Below are positions 55,423-64,000 of a DNA stretch of 64,000 nt, piece by piece. Both the position numbers and the translations under genes were made by a program. The notes under the pieces are model-generated. The model was not told where the DNA came from, did no database searches, and saw only the letters and a list, made by a program, of their open reading frames with translations. Source of the stretch: Pseudomonas sp. Leaf58 (GTDB lineage: Bacteria; Pseudomonadota; Gammaproteobacteria; Pseudomonadales; Pseudomonadaceae); contig NZ_CP032677.1 of assembly GCF_003627215.1 (NCBI RefSeq), forward strand, positions 1,369,501 to 1,433,500. Direction: 5' to 3'. Every line of letters begins with the position of its first letter. Position 1 is the stretch's first letter.

Positions 55423-56598
55423 GTGTTGAATACTTCTTTTGCCCCTTGGCCATCATTCACCGAAGAAGAGGCCAATGCAGTTCGCGATGTCGTTCTGTCC
55501 AACAAGGTCAATTACTGGACTGGCCAAGAGTGCCGCCAGTTTGAGCAAGAGTTTGCTGCCTGGGCGGGGACAGCCCATGCGGTAGCGCTTGCCAACGGTA
55601 CCGTTGCGCTGGATTTGGCATTGAATGCACTGGGCATTGGCGAGGGTGATGAAGTCGTCGTCACCCCGCGCACCTTCCTCGCGTCGGTGTCCAGTATCGT
55701 CAATGCCGGGGCGGTGCCGGTTTTTGCTGAAGTCGACAGGGATACGCAAAATATCACTGCCGAAACCATCCGCGCAGTGCTCACGCCGCGTACCCGGGCC
55801 GTAATCTGTGTTCACCTCGCCGGGTGGCCGTGCGACATGGACCCCATCATGGCATTGGCCACCCAGCATGACCTGAAAGTGATTGAAGACTGTGCACAGG
55901 CGCACGGTGCAACCTACAAGGGGCGTTCGGTGGGCTCCATTGGTCACGTCGGCGCTTGGTCATTCTGCCAGGACAAGATCATGACCACTGGTGGCGAGGG
56001 CGGCATGGTCACCACAAATGACCGTGAGCTTTGGGCAAAGATGTGGGCGTACAAGGACCACGGCAAAAGTTGGGAAGCGGTTTATCAGCGCGAGCATGCC
56101 CCCGGTTTCCGCTGGTTGCACGAGAGCTTCGGCACCAACTGGCGCATGATGGAAATGCAAGGCGTTATCGGCCGTATACAGTTGCGTCGCATGCCTGATT
56201 GGGCCAAAGCGCGAATCGGCAATGCCACTGCGATCTGGGAGTGTGCCAAAGGGCTCAAGGGCTTGCGGGTGCCTGTCCTCCCGCAGGACATCGGCCATGC
56301 AGCCTACAAATGTTACGTTTTCGTCGAGCCGGGAGCATTGCGCCCGGATTGGTCGCGTGACCGTATTTTGGGGGCGATTGCTGAGCGCGGGGTGCCCTGT
56401 TTCTCAGGCTCCTGCTCCGAGGTCTATCTTGAAAAAGCATTTGACGGCACCAACTGGCGCCCAGACCCGCATCTGAGTGTTGCCCGGGAACTTGGCGAAA
56501 ACAGCCTGATGTTCATGGTCCACCCAACCTTGAGCGCCGCGGAAATCGAGAAAACCTGCCAGGTACTGAAAGACGTCATGGCGTTGGCAGCGGCGTAA
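55423..56598 (+). CDS. DegT/DnrJ-family sugar 4-aminotransferase
   Basis: A 391-residue PLP enzyme that aminates a UDP-4-keto-6-deoxy sugar (PglE-like). PLP-Lys185 sits in SFCQDKIMTTGGEGGMV, with IEDCAQAHGATY and TNWRMMEMQGVIGRIQL. The GTG start at 55423 has no good ribosome-binding site. wbpM, supplying its keto-sugar, follows 51 bases later. Confidence 0.87.
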   Translation: MLNTSFAPWPSFTEEEANAVRDVVLSNKVNYWTGQECRQFEQEFAAWAGTAHAVALANGTVALDLALNALGIGEGDEVVVTPRTFLASVSSIVNAGAVPVFAEVDRDTQNITAETIRAVLTPRTRAVICVHLAGWPCDMDPIMALATQHDLKVIEDCAQAHGATYKGRSVGSIGHVGAWSFCQDKIMTTGGEGGMVTTNDRELWAKMWAYKDHGKSWEAVYQREHAPGFRWLHESFGTNWRMMEMQGVIGRIQLRRMPDWAKARIGNATAIWECAKGLKGLRVPVLPQDIGHAAYKCYVFVEPGALRPDWSRDRILGAIAERGVPCFSGSCSEVYLEKAFDGTNWRPDPHLSVARELGENSLMFMVHPTLSAAEIEKTCQVLKDVMALAAA

Positions 56599-56649
56599 TG
56601 CTCCGCAACTGTACGGGACCTAGGTGGAACATGGCATGGAAGTGGAAGC

Positions 56650-58647
56650 ATGATTAACAGACTGCGCGCCTGGTTGCTGGCCTTGCCCAGGCGCCACAAG
56701 CGCCTTGTTCAGGTAATCGCAGATATCTTACTGGTGTGGGTGGCGCTGTGGCTGGCGTTTCTGGTCAGGCTGGGTATCGATGAACTGGCCAACCCGGTGC
56801 TGGAGCATGCATGGCTGTTTATCGCCGCTCCTGCCGTTTCTATCCCACTGTTCGTGCGATTTGGCATGTACCGAGCGGTCATGCGTTATTTTGGCAACGA
56901 GGCCCTGATCACCATTATCAAGGCGGTTAGCTTGTCTGCCTTGATTCTGGGGCTTGTGGTGTATTGGTACAGCAACCATGAGCACTTGGTGCCAAGATCG
57001 GTCATCTTCAACTACTGGTGGCTGAGCCTGATCATGGTAGGCGGGCTACGCCTCGCGATGCGGCAGTACTTCCTTGGCGACTGGTTCACGGCAGCACAAC
57101 ATGTGCCGTTCGCCAGCCGGCAGGACGGGTTGCCACGGGTGGCAATCTACGGGGCCGGTGCCGCCGGCAACCAGCTCGTGGCGGCGCTGCGCATTGGCAA
57201 GATGATGCGCCCGGTGGCATTCATCGACGATGACGACAGTATTGCTGACAGGGTGATCTCGGGTTTGCAGGTCTACAAACCTGAGCATATCGAGAAGATG
57301 CTGGATATTACGGGGGCGCAGGAGATCCTGCTGGCTATCCCTTCCGCCACCAGGGTGCGGCGCCGGGAAATCCTGACCTGCCTTGAACGCTTTCCGCTGC
57401 ACGTGCGCAGTATCCCAGGGTTCATGGACCTGGCCAGTGGCCGGGTCAAGGTGGATGACATCCAAGAGGTTGATGTTGCCGATCTGCTTGGCCGTGATGC
57501 AGTACCTGCGCAAGAGGATTTGCTGGAGCGCTGCATCACGGGGCAAACGGTGCTGGTCACCGGGGCCGGCGGCTCGATAGGGTCTGAGCTGTGCAGGCAG
57601 ATTCTAAGCCTGTCGCCCACCATCTTGCTGATGTTCGAGCACAGTGAGTTCAACCTCTACAACATCCAGTCGGAGTTGGAGCAGCGTATTAATCGCGAAG
57701 GGTTGGCCACGCGGTTATTACCCATACTCGGTTCGGTGCGTAATCCCCGCTTGTTGCTGGATGTGCTGCAAAGTTGGAAGGTGGATACGGTGTACCACGC
57801 CGCGGCTTACAAGCATGTGCCGATGGTCGAGCACAATGTCGCCGAAGGTGTGCTGAATAATGCCATCGGCACCCTTTATACCGCGCAGGCGGCATTGCAG
57901 GCAGGCGTTGCCAATTTTGTGCTTATTTCAACAGACAAGGCGGTACGCCCCACCAATGTCATGGGCAGCACCAAGCGCCTGGCCGAACTTGCATTGCAGG
58001 CTTTGAGCCACGAAGCGGCTCCTGTGCTTTTTGGCGAGGAGGGCAATGTGTCTCAGGTCAACCGCACGCGTTTCACCATGGTGCGGTTCGGCAACGTGTT
58101 GGGCTCGTCGGGCTCTGTAATCCCGCTATTCCATAAGCAGATTCAGGCCGGTGGCCCCGTTACGGTCACTCACCCGAAGATCACACGTTACTTCATGACC
58201 ATTCCGGAGGCCGCTCAACTGGTTATCCAGGCCGGTTCCATGGGGCAGGGTGGCGACGTATTCGTATTGGACATGGGCGAGCCGGTGAAAATTGTCGAGC
58301 TCGCTGAAAGGATGGTTCATTTGTCGGGCCTGAGTGTGCGCTCCGAACGTAACCCGCATGGCGATATTACCATTGAGTTCAGCGGCCTGCGGCCGGGGGA
58401 GAAACTGTATGAGGAGTTGCTGATTGGTGACAATGTCATCGCCACGCGTCATCCGATGATCATGAGCGCGCAAGAAGATTATTTACCTTGGGACACCATG
58501 AAGCAAAGGCTGACGGCGCTCCTCGCAGCGATTGAATCGGATGACTACGTGACTATTCGGCAGATTCTGCGCGAAACAGTGGCTGGCTACACCCCTCAGG
58601 GCGAAATTGTTGACTTCCTGCATCTTCAACGTCGCCTGGAACCCTGA
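56650..58647 (+). CDS. wbpM: UDP-GlcNAc C6-dehydratase/C4-reductase WbpM, copy 1
   Basis: A 665-residue inner-membrane protein, the same length as P. aeruginosa WbpM. Four N-terminal helices, a nucleotide-sugar domain (VAIYGAGAAGNQLV) and an SDR domain (VTGAGGSIGSELCRQI; DKAVRPTNVMGSTKR) with the Met438-x3-Lys442 pair that replaces Tyr-Lys in this family. It makes UDP-4-keto-6-deoxy-GlcNAc, substrate for the DegT enzyme upstream. GGAAG lies just before the ATG. A hairpin follows. Confidence 0.93.
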   Translation: MINRLRAWLLALPRRHKRLVQVIADILLVWVALWLAFLVRLGIDELANPVLEHAWLFIAAPAVSIPLFVRFGMYRAVMRYFGNEALITIIKAVSLSALILGLVVYWYSNHEHLVPRSVIFNYWWLSLIMVGGLRLAMRQYFLGDWFTAAQHVPFASRQDGLPRVAIYGAGAAGNQLVAALRIGKMMRPVAFIDDDDSIADRVISGLQVYKPEHIEKMLDITGAQEILLAIPSATRVRRREILTCLERFPLHVRSIPGFMDLASGRVKVDDIQEVDVADLLGRDAVPAQEDLLERCITGQTVLVTGAGGSIGSELCRQILSLSPTILLMFEHSEFNLYNIQSELEQRINREGLATRLLPILGSVRNPRLLLDVLQSWKVDTVYHAAAYKHVPMVEHNVAEGVLNNAIGTLYTAQAALQAGVANFVLISTDKAVRPTNVMGSTKRLAELALQALSHEAAPVLFGEEGNVSQVNRTRFTMVRFGNVLGSSGSVIPLFHKQIQAGGPVTVTHPKITRYFMTIPEAAQLVIQAGSMGQGGDVFVLDMGEPVKIVELAERMVHLSGLSVRSERNPHGDITIEFSGLRPGEKLYEELLIGDNVIATRHPMIMSAQEDYLPWDTMKQRLTALLAAIESDDYVTIRQILRETVAGYTPQGEIVDFLHLQRRLEP

Positions 58648-58653
58648 CAGCAT

Positions 58654-58680
58654 GCGCTCCGTGGTTGGGCTACGGAGCGC
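58654..58680. terminator. Hairpin between wbpM copy 1 and the EpsG-like gene
   Basis: GCGCTCCGT (58654-58662) pairs perfectly with ACGGAGCGC (58672-58680), nine-base loop, no T-run, placed between convergent genes. Confidence 0.55.
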
Positions 58681-58739
58681 GGATTGCAACGCTACGGGGG
58701 CGTTGCACAGGCTTCCTGCAAAGGCTGACAGGTAGCTGG

Positions 58740-59906
58740 TTAGTTGTTCTGCGCCTTGGAAGCTTCGAACATACGGTAGTATTCAAGTGTACGTTCACGG
58801 CCGTCGCTTGCAGTGTTCGACCACTCTTTGGAAACATACGACTGGTACGGCACAAACAGAAGGGCGGCCGGGGAGCGCAGGAACAATCCAATTGCCGCGA
58901 TGCTGAGCGCCATTACCAGCACAAACGCGGGTACCCGGATTGGCATGGTTTGCGTTGCCAGAATGTCATAGATCAATATCGCCTGTACGAAAGCGGCCAA
59001 ATAGTGCACCCGGTTCCAAATAAGCGCGAAGTCGAACAGTAGCGCTTGCGCGAAGATCAGGCACAGCAGCAGGCTCACCAGAAGCACGTAGCGTGGCGCC
59101 TGATAATCGAGGGTGTAGCGGGTAGCCACCAGCAGCGCGCAGTTAAACAGGATAAAACCGTAGCCTGCAACAGACCGGGGGGACCCACCAAAGTCTGCGT
59201 ACACCGCTAGCTTCTCTGAAATAAATGGAATATCAAGGCCGCTGCCCAAGGCGAGTGTCGCCTGGCCAATCCCCGCCGGTGCAATACAGTAGAAGACGAA
59301 ACATACGACTGCAACGGCTGCCGCATGATGCATAAGCGGGCGCAATGCTTTACGCACGTAAACGATACCGTAGATCAGCGCGGAATATTGAAACCCCACG
59401 GCGGCGATGAACCAGAGTACGGACCATTTGCCCTTGCCATCTGCCAATAGGGTCAAACATACCAGCAGCGCCGACACGGCAAGCGACTGGCGGATTGTGC
59501 CCAGTTCTAGCGGCAGGAACACCCAGCAAAACACATAGGCCAGGCCAAATACCACGCGGATATCAAAGCGCTGAAGGAAGTACACAGCGCTTAGAATGTT
59601 GATGGTACCCACCACCAGCAAAAACAGTTGAAAGTTTCCAATCTGCGCGATCAGGTAGTTGAGTAAATAGAAAAGTGGCTCCATCGCCACCACGTCCTGT
59701 GGCTGGGCGAGGAAAGGGCTTTGCGCGATGGCATTGAAGTAGCTTTCATACACCATCCAGTCAAAGCCAGTCTCGAAACGCAAAGCGCACACGGACCAGA
59801 CCAGTACCGTCCCTAGCACCAGGCTAATCCCAGTGCTACGCAGCGAGAATATGCTAGGGGCCGACATCAGCCAGAGCGCCATGGCCACACACAGGTAAAA
59901 AATCAT
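58740..59906 (-). CDS. EpsG/Wzy-like polytopic membrane protein
   Basis: A 388-residue membrane protein of EpsG type with about 10-12 helices, starting MIFYLCVAMALWLM and containing LRFETGFDWMVYESYF and RQSLAVSALLVCL, the conserved EpsG features (GxDW...Y and RQ). EpsG proteins polymerise or extend polysaccharide. ATG 59906 with AGAGG upstream is preferred; the frame is open to 59975. It is opposite in strand to the whole O-antigen cluster and sits between two wbpM copies. Confidence 0.78.
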   Translation of the reverse strand: MIFYLCVAMALWLMSAPSIFSLRSTGISLVLGTVLVWSVCALRFETGFDWMVYESYFNAIAQSPFLAQPQDVVAMEPLFYLLNYLIAQIGNFQLFLLVVGTINILSAVYFLQRFDIRVVFGLAYVFCWVFLPLELGTIRQSLAVSALLVCLTLLADGKGKWSVLWFIAAVGFQYSALIYGIVYVRKALRPLMHHAAAVAVVCFVFYCIAPAGIGQATLALGSGLDIPFISEKLAVYADFGGSPRSVAGYGFILFNCALLVATRYTLDYQAPRYVLLVSLLLCLIFAQALLFDFALIWNRVHYLAAFVQAILIYDILATQTMPIRVPAFVLVMALSIAAIGLFLRSPAALLFVPYQSYVSKEWSNTASDGRERTLEYYRMFEASKAQNN

Positions 59907-60266
59907 CTTGGCCTCTCTGGTCTGGCTGCCAGACGGTAGGGACAACTGGGCATCGAGCGCGGCCGTCATGGCCATTCAGGGGCTGGTCGCAGTCAATAAA
60001 TGAAAGGGCCACCGATTCGGCTAATGTGGACATTGCCCGGCGGCAGAGGGTTCCCTGCGAAGCACGTGTGAAATGCTGGATGTTCTGGGTGGCCGTGCAC
60101 CGCCGTAATGCAGCGATGGACGCGGGAAAGCTTGATAAAGTGATGCCCGGAGAATCGTCCTGTGTGACCGATAAATGGCACTGCAACATCGCTAGACACT
60201 CAATGCGCCTAGGTAAGCCTTGCCTAAAGTGATAACAATAAACTGAAAGATGGGGGCGCTATCGCT
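59907..60266. other. Divergent promoter region, EpsG-like gene and wbpM copy 2
   Basis: A 360-base gap between divergent genes. It holds the inverted repeat at 60210-60226 and an AT-rich stretch TGATAACAATAAAC just before wbpM copy 2. A 68-codon open frame at 60026-60232 shows no coding character. Confidence 0.6.
60210..60226. promoter_or_regulatory. 17-bp inverted repeat upstream of wbpM copy 2
   Basis: TAGGTAAG-C-CTTGCCTA, seven of eight pairs matching, 40 bases before the ATG. Candidate operator. Confidence 0.4.
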
Positions 60267-62279
60267 ATGGGGAAGTGGGCCGACAACAGCATTCGAGAAC
60301 GCTTGCAAAGGCTGCCGCGCGAGCACAAGCGCTTAATACAGGTGGTGAGTGACGTCGTTCTGGTTTGGTGCGCTTTGTGGTTGGCATTCGTGGTCAGGCT
60401 GGGGGTAGAGGACCTGTTCAGTCCGTTGTTTAAGCATGCATGGTTGTTTTTGTGTGCCCCGTTTGTGGCCATCCCGTTGTTTGTCCGTTTTGGGCTTTAC
60501 CGCGCCGTAATGAGGTACTTTGGCAGTGACGCCATGATTGCAATCATCAAGGCGGTTACGCTCTCGGCACTGATTCTTGGCGTCATCATCTATTGGGTGG
60601 GCGACCGTCAGGCCGTGGTCCCCCGCTCGATCACGTTCAACTACTGGTGGCTGAGCCTGATCATGGTTGGCGGGCTGCGCTTGGCCATGCGGCAGTACTT
60701 CCTGGGTGACTGGTTTTCCGCCGCTGTCCAGCATGTGCCATTCGCCAGCCGCGACGATGGGTTGCCGAAAGTGGCCATTTACGGCGCAGGCGCCGCAGGC
60801 AACCAGTTGGTGGCTGCACTGCGCATGGACAAGGCCATGCGCCCTGTGGCCTTCATCGATGACGATGCCAGCATCACCGACCGGGTGATTGCCGGTTTGC
60901 AGGTGTACCACCCCGACCAACTGCAGCGGCTGATCGACGTGACCGGCGCCCAGGAGATTCTGCTGGCGGTCCCGTCTACGACCCGCACCCGTCGCCGGGA
61001 GATTCTGACCTACCTCGAAAGCTTCCCACTGCACGTACGCAGTGTGCCTGGCTTCATGGACCTGGCCAGTGGCAAGGTCAAGGTGGATGACATTCAGGAA
61101 GTCGACATTGCCGATTTGCTGGGCCGTGATGCCGTGCCTGCGCAAGGCGACCTGCTGGAGCGTTGCATTGTCGGCCAGGCGGTGCTGGTCACCGGGGCAG
61201 GTGGCTCAATCGGCTCCGAGCTGTGCCGTCAGATCCTTGGGCAAGCTCCCAAGACACTGCTGCTGGTCGATCACAGCGAATTCAACCTCTACAGTATCCT
61301 CACGGAGCTGGAGCAGCGTGTTGCCCGTGAGTCGTTGTCAGTCAGCCTGATCCCGATCCTGGGCTCGGTGCGCAACCAGTCGCAAATGCTCGACATCATG
61401 AAAACCTGGCGGGTTGATACCGTGTATCACGCCGCGGCCTACAAGCATGTGCCAATGGTCGAGCACAATATTAGCGAAGGCCTGATCAACAACGTCATCG
61501 GCACCTTGCACACCGCCCAGGCTGCCCTGCAGGCCGGTGTCGCCAACTTTGTGCTGATCTCCACCGACAAGGCAGTGCGCCCGACCAACGTCATGGGTAG
61601 CACCAAGCGCCTGGCCGAAATGACCCTGCAAGCCCTCAGCCGCGAAGTGGCCCCGGTGCTGTTCGGCGATGCGGGTAACGTTTCGCAGGTCAACAAAACC
61701 CGCTTTACCATGGTTCGCTTCGGCAACGTGCTGGGCTCTTCGGGGTCGGTGATTCCGCTGTTCCACAAGCAGATCCAGGCCGGTGGCCCGCTGACGGTCA
61801 CGCACCCGAAGATCACCCGTTACTTCATGACCATTCCAGAAGCCGCGCAGTTAGTCATCCAGGCCGGGTCCATGGGCAAGGGCGGCGATGTATTCGTGCT
61901 CGACATGGGCGAGCCGGTACGCATTGTCGAACTGGCGGAAAAGATGATTCACCTGTCGGGCTTCAGCGTGCGTTCCGAGCGTAACCCGAAAGGCGACATT
62001 GCCATCGAGTTCACCGGCTTGCGGCCGGGTGAGAAGCTCTATGAGGAACTGCTGATCGGTGACAATGTGATCGCCACCCGCCACCCGATGATCATGAGTG
62101 CCGATGAAGATTTCCTGGCATGGGATGCGTTGAAAGACGCGTTGAGCCAGTTGTTGGCTGCCGCTGCAGCCGACGACTTCGTGCGGGTGCGGCAGTTGCT
62201 GCGTGAAACGGTCATCGGTTATGCGCCGGAAGGGGAGATCGTCGACTGGATCTACCAGCAGCGGCGCCTGGAGCATTGA
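60267..62279 (+). CDS. wbpM: WbpM paralogue, copy 2
   Basis: A 670-residue protein strongly resembling copy 1 over its full length (same helices, IYGAGAAGNQLV, VTGAGGSIGSELCRQI, TNVMGSTKR with Met443 and Lys447, RPGEKLYEELLIGDNVI). Base composition appears higher in GC than copy 1, closer to core genes, so this may be the resident copy that closes the locus and copy 1 the cluster-borne one. It has its own upstream region and may be separately expressed. Confidence 0.92.
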   Translation: MGKWADNSIRERLQRLPREHKRLIQVVSDVVLVWCALWLAFVVRLGVEDLFSPLFKHAWLFLCAPFVAIPLFVRFGLYRAVMRYFGSDAMIAIIKAVTLSALILGVIIYWVGDRQAVVPRSITFNYWWLSLIMVGGLRLAMRQYFLGDWFSAAVQHVPFASRDDGLPKVAIYGAGAAGNQLVAALRMDKAMRPVAFIDDDASITDRVIAGLQVYHPDQLQRLIDVTGAQEILLAVPSTTRTRRREILTYLESFPLHVRSVPGFMDLASGKVKVDDIQEVDIADLLGRDAVPAQGDLLERCIVGQAVLVTGAGGSIGSELCRQILGQAPKTLLLVDHSEFNLYSILTELEQRVARESLSVSLIPILGSVRNQSQMLDIMKTWRVDTVYHAAAYKHVPMVEHNISEGLINNVIGTLHTAQAALQAGVANFVLISTDKAVRPTNVMGSTKRLAEMTLQALSREVAPVLFGDAGNVSQVNKTRFTMVRFGNVLGSSGSVIPLFHKQIQAGGPLTVTHPKITRYFMTIPEAAQLVIQAGSMGKGGDVFVLDMGEPVRIVELAEKMIHLSGFSVRSERNPKGDIAIEFTGLRPGEKLYEELLIGDNVIATRHPMIMSADEDFLAWDALKDALSQLLAAAAADDFVRVRQLLRETVIGYAPEGEIVDWIYQQRRLEH

Positions 62280-62683
62280 GCGTCAGGCGATCACCGTTTT
62301 AAATGTGCGGGCGGGCAGGCGGCGCGTTAGATGCCACCGGTGTCGCCGCTGCTAGCGGACAAGCCCCCCAAATGAGTGCGCAGGGTGTGGAAGGTGGCGA
62401 TATGCTACCGCTGCACCCAGGCAATTTCATAACTTCAGCGCCATCCTGCCTTCATCCCAGGGTTTTCCCTCCCCCCCATCCCGCGTATCATCCGCTCAGA
62501 CAAATCTGAAAAATCCCACGCCAGCCCCAGACCAAAAGTCTTGCGCCCTTGCGTGCACAGCAGCTTCAGATACCCAGACAATCATCAACAACGTACAACG
62601 ACCGGCCAGATACAGGGCCAGGCCAGGCAAGCCGGCTGTCCGACGGATGGGATGGTGCCAGATGAGATTTGAAGGAATAGGTT
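62280..62683. other. wbpM copy 2 - polyketide synthase intergenic region
   Basis: A 404-base gap. A short inverted repeat TCAGA-CAAA-TCTGA is at 62496-62509. No gene and no convincing promoter could be picked out; the last 20 bases contain the ribosome-binding site of the synthase. Confidence 0.6.
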
Positions 62684-64000
62684 TTGATCAAGCGTAGAAA
62701 GGTTGCAATCGTTGGTTGTGCTTACCGTTTCCCGGGTTCTTCCAATGCCGGGTTCTGGCAAAACCTGATGGAAGGGCGCGACCTGGTGACCCAGGTCGAC
62801 CCGTCGCGTTGGGACAAAAGCGAATTCCTGCACCCGGACAAGGCCAGCCCTGCAACCAGCTACACCTTCGCCTCCGGCACCCTCGGTGATATCAGTGCCT
62901 TTGACGCGGGGTTCTTCAGCATCTCGCCACGCGAAGCGGCGATGATGGACCCGCAACAGCGCATTCTGCTTGAAATGTGCTGGGAAACCTTCGAGAACGC
63001 CGGGGTTAAACCGTCCACCCTGCGTGGCAGCAACTGCGGGGTGTACCTGGGTATCGCCGGTGTCGAGCAGTCTTACCGGGTGATCGAGGACCTGGCGAGC
63101 ATCGATGCCGCCACCGCCACCGGCAACACCATGAGCATCGCGGCCAACCGCTTGTCGTTCTTCTACGACCTGCGCGGGCCGAGCATGGCCATCGACACCG
63201 CCTGTTCGTCGTCGCTGGTGGCCTTCCACCAGGCCTGCCAGGCCATTCTCAGCGGGGATGTCGACCAGGCCGTGACCGGCGGCATCAGCCTGCACATGCA
63301 CCCGTTCGGTTTCATGATTTTCGCCAAGGCGACCATGCTGTCGCGCACCGGGCGCTGCCAGTCGTTCGACGAGAACGGCGACGGTTATGCCCGCTCCGAA
63401 GGCGGCGGCCTGTTCCTGCTCAAGGACTATGACCAGGCGCTGGCCGATGGCAACACCATTTTGGCGGTGGTCGCCGCCAGTGCGGTGAACACCGATGGGC
63501 GCAAGTCCAGCCTTACCCTGCCCAACGCCGAGGCCCAGGCGGCGCTGCTCAAGCGGGCCTACGCCCAGGCCGGCATCGCCCCCGAGCAGCTGGATTACCT
63601 GGAGGCCCATGGCACCGGTACCGCCGTGGGTGACCCGATAGAAACGCGCGCTATCGGCGAAGCGCTGGGCCAGGCGCGTGGCGCCGGCAACCCGCTGCCG
63701 ATCGGCTCGGTCAAGAGCAACCTCGGCCACCTGGAGGCGGCCTCCGGTGCGGCGGGCCTGATGAAGGCCTTGAGCTGCCTGGCCGAGCGCACTGTGCCCG
63801 CCACCATTGGCGTCCAGGCGCTTAACCCGAACATCGCCTTTGCCGACCTCAACCTGCAGGTGGTTACCGAACCCTTGCCGCTGAAGGCGCAAGGGCAACT
63901 GACCGTGGGCGTGAACTCGTTCGGCTTCGGTGGGGCCAACGCCCACGTCATCCTGCAGAGCCCCGAGCCGCAAGCAGCGCCGCCTGCCGCTGTAGGCGCG
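62684..64000 (+). CDS. Type I polyketide synthase, N-terminal ketosynthase (cut by window end)
   Basis: The frame is open to the window edge (439 codons) and covers a complete beta-ketoacyl synthase domain: VAIVGCAYRFPGSS at residues 7-20, DPQQRILLEMCWE, catalytic Cys in DTACSSSLVAF, the His motifs EAHGTGTAVGDPIE and SVKSNLGHLEAASG, and NSFGFGGANAH. TTG at 62684 is the only workable start: a TAG stop lies two codons upstream, the first ATG would remove the opening strand, and AAGGA is seven bases upstream (62672-62676). The rest, expected to hold acyltransferase and further domains, lies outside. Product unknown. Confidence 0.9.
   Translation, partial: MIKRRKVAIVGCAYRFPGSSNAGFWQNLMEGRDLVTQVDPSRWDKSEFLHPDKASPATSYTFASGTLGDISAFDAGFFSISPREAAMMDPQQRILLEMCWETFENAGVKPSTLRGSNCGVYLGIAGVEQSYRVIEDLASIDAATATGNTMSIAANRLSFFYDLRGPSMAIDTACSSSLVAFHQACQAILSGDVDQAVTGGISLHMHPFGFMIFAKATMLSRTGRCQSFDENGDGYARSEGGGLFLLKDYDQALADGNTILAVVAASAVNTDGRKSSLTLPNAEAQAALLKRAYAQAGIAPEQLDYLEAHGTGTAVGDPIETRAIGEALGQARGAGNPLPIGSVKSNLGHLEAASGAAGLMKALSCLAERTVPATIGVQALNPNIAFADLNLQVVTEPLPLKAQGQLTVGVNSFGFGGANAHVILQSPEPQAAPPAAVGA

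Noticed and set aside
60026..60232. A 68-codon open frame upstream of wbpM copy 2
   Set aside because: No ribosome-binding site or family signal, and it spans the inverted repeat and probable promoter.

Overview
The window is a GC-rich chromosomal segment from a pseudomonad, most likely of the Pseudomonas putida group. Support comes from the gene order (rsmI-yheU-NAGGN operon-mnmC; undA-yciK-mupP-ubiG-mtnA-gyrA-serC-pheA-tyrA/aroA-cmk-rpsA-ihfB-lapA-O-antigen-wbpM), from Pseudomonas-type family members (two-domain PAP, MupP, UndA, class II AroA fused to TyrA), and from P. putida-type REP palindromes between genes (core GCCTCTTCGCGGG or GCCGGCTTGCCGGCGAT). No rRNA, tRNA, CRISPR array, IS element or prophage was seen. 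Nothing was computed beyond reading and translating by eye.

Layout. (1) 1-6.1 kb: an alpha/CS1-type chaperone-usher pilus operon with three pilin-like genes, usher, chaperone and tip protein. (2) 6.1-7.8 kb: a DUF3309 membrane peptide, an SDR, RsmI and YheU. (3) 7.9-12.7 kb, minus strand: the N-acetylglutaminylglutamine amide (NAGGN) osmoprotectant operon. (4) 12.9-20.2 kb: mnmC, polyphosphate:AMP phosphotransferase, an EamA permease, fumC, a DUF2059 protein and bolA. (5) 20.3-30.5 kb: trhO, a DsbA-like protein, an ABC exporter, a PAS-GGDEF-EAL protein, 1-undecene synthase (undA), yciK, mupP, ubiG and a divergent mtnA. (6) 30.9-40.8 kb: gyrA, serC, pheA, tyrA-aroA, cmk, rpsA, a core aromatic/serine/translation block. 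(7) 40.8-62.3 kb: an acyltransferase inserted between rpsA and ihfB, then ihfB, lapA, a beta-CASP metallo-hydrolase and a Wzx/Wzy-type O-antigen locus, ending in two wbpM paralogues that flank an inverted EpsG-like membrane protein. (8) 62.7 kb to the edge: the start of a type I polyketide synthase, cut by the window end.

How it works together. The O-antigen genes encode a UDP-L-FucNAc pathway (FnlABC), a 4-acetamido sugar pathway (WbpM dehydratase, PglE-like aminotransferase, PglD-like acetyltransferase), one initiating phosphoglycosyltransferase and two GT4 glycosyltransferases. That predicts about three sugars per repeat, flipped by Wzx, polymerised by Wzy and length-controlled by Wzz. The upstream acyltransferase could decorate the glycan. 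The NAGGN operon supplies an osmolyte, and UndA makes volatile 1-undecene from lauric acid.

Most notable: an MtnA homologue lacking the catalytic Cys and other active-site residues; UndA with its metal-ligand set intact; the wbpM-epsG-wbpM arrangement; three tandem CS1 pilins; a 16-bp perfect palindrome before wzz; and a polyketide synthase whose only workable start is TTG.
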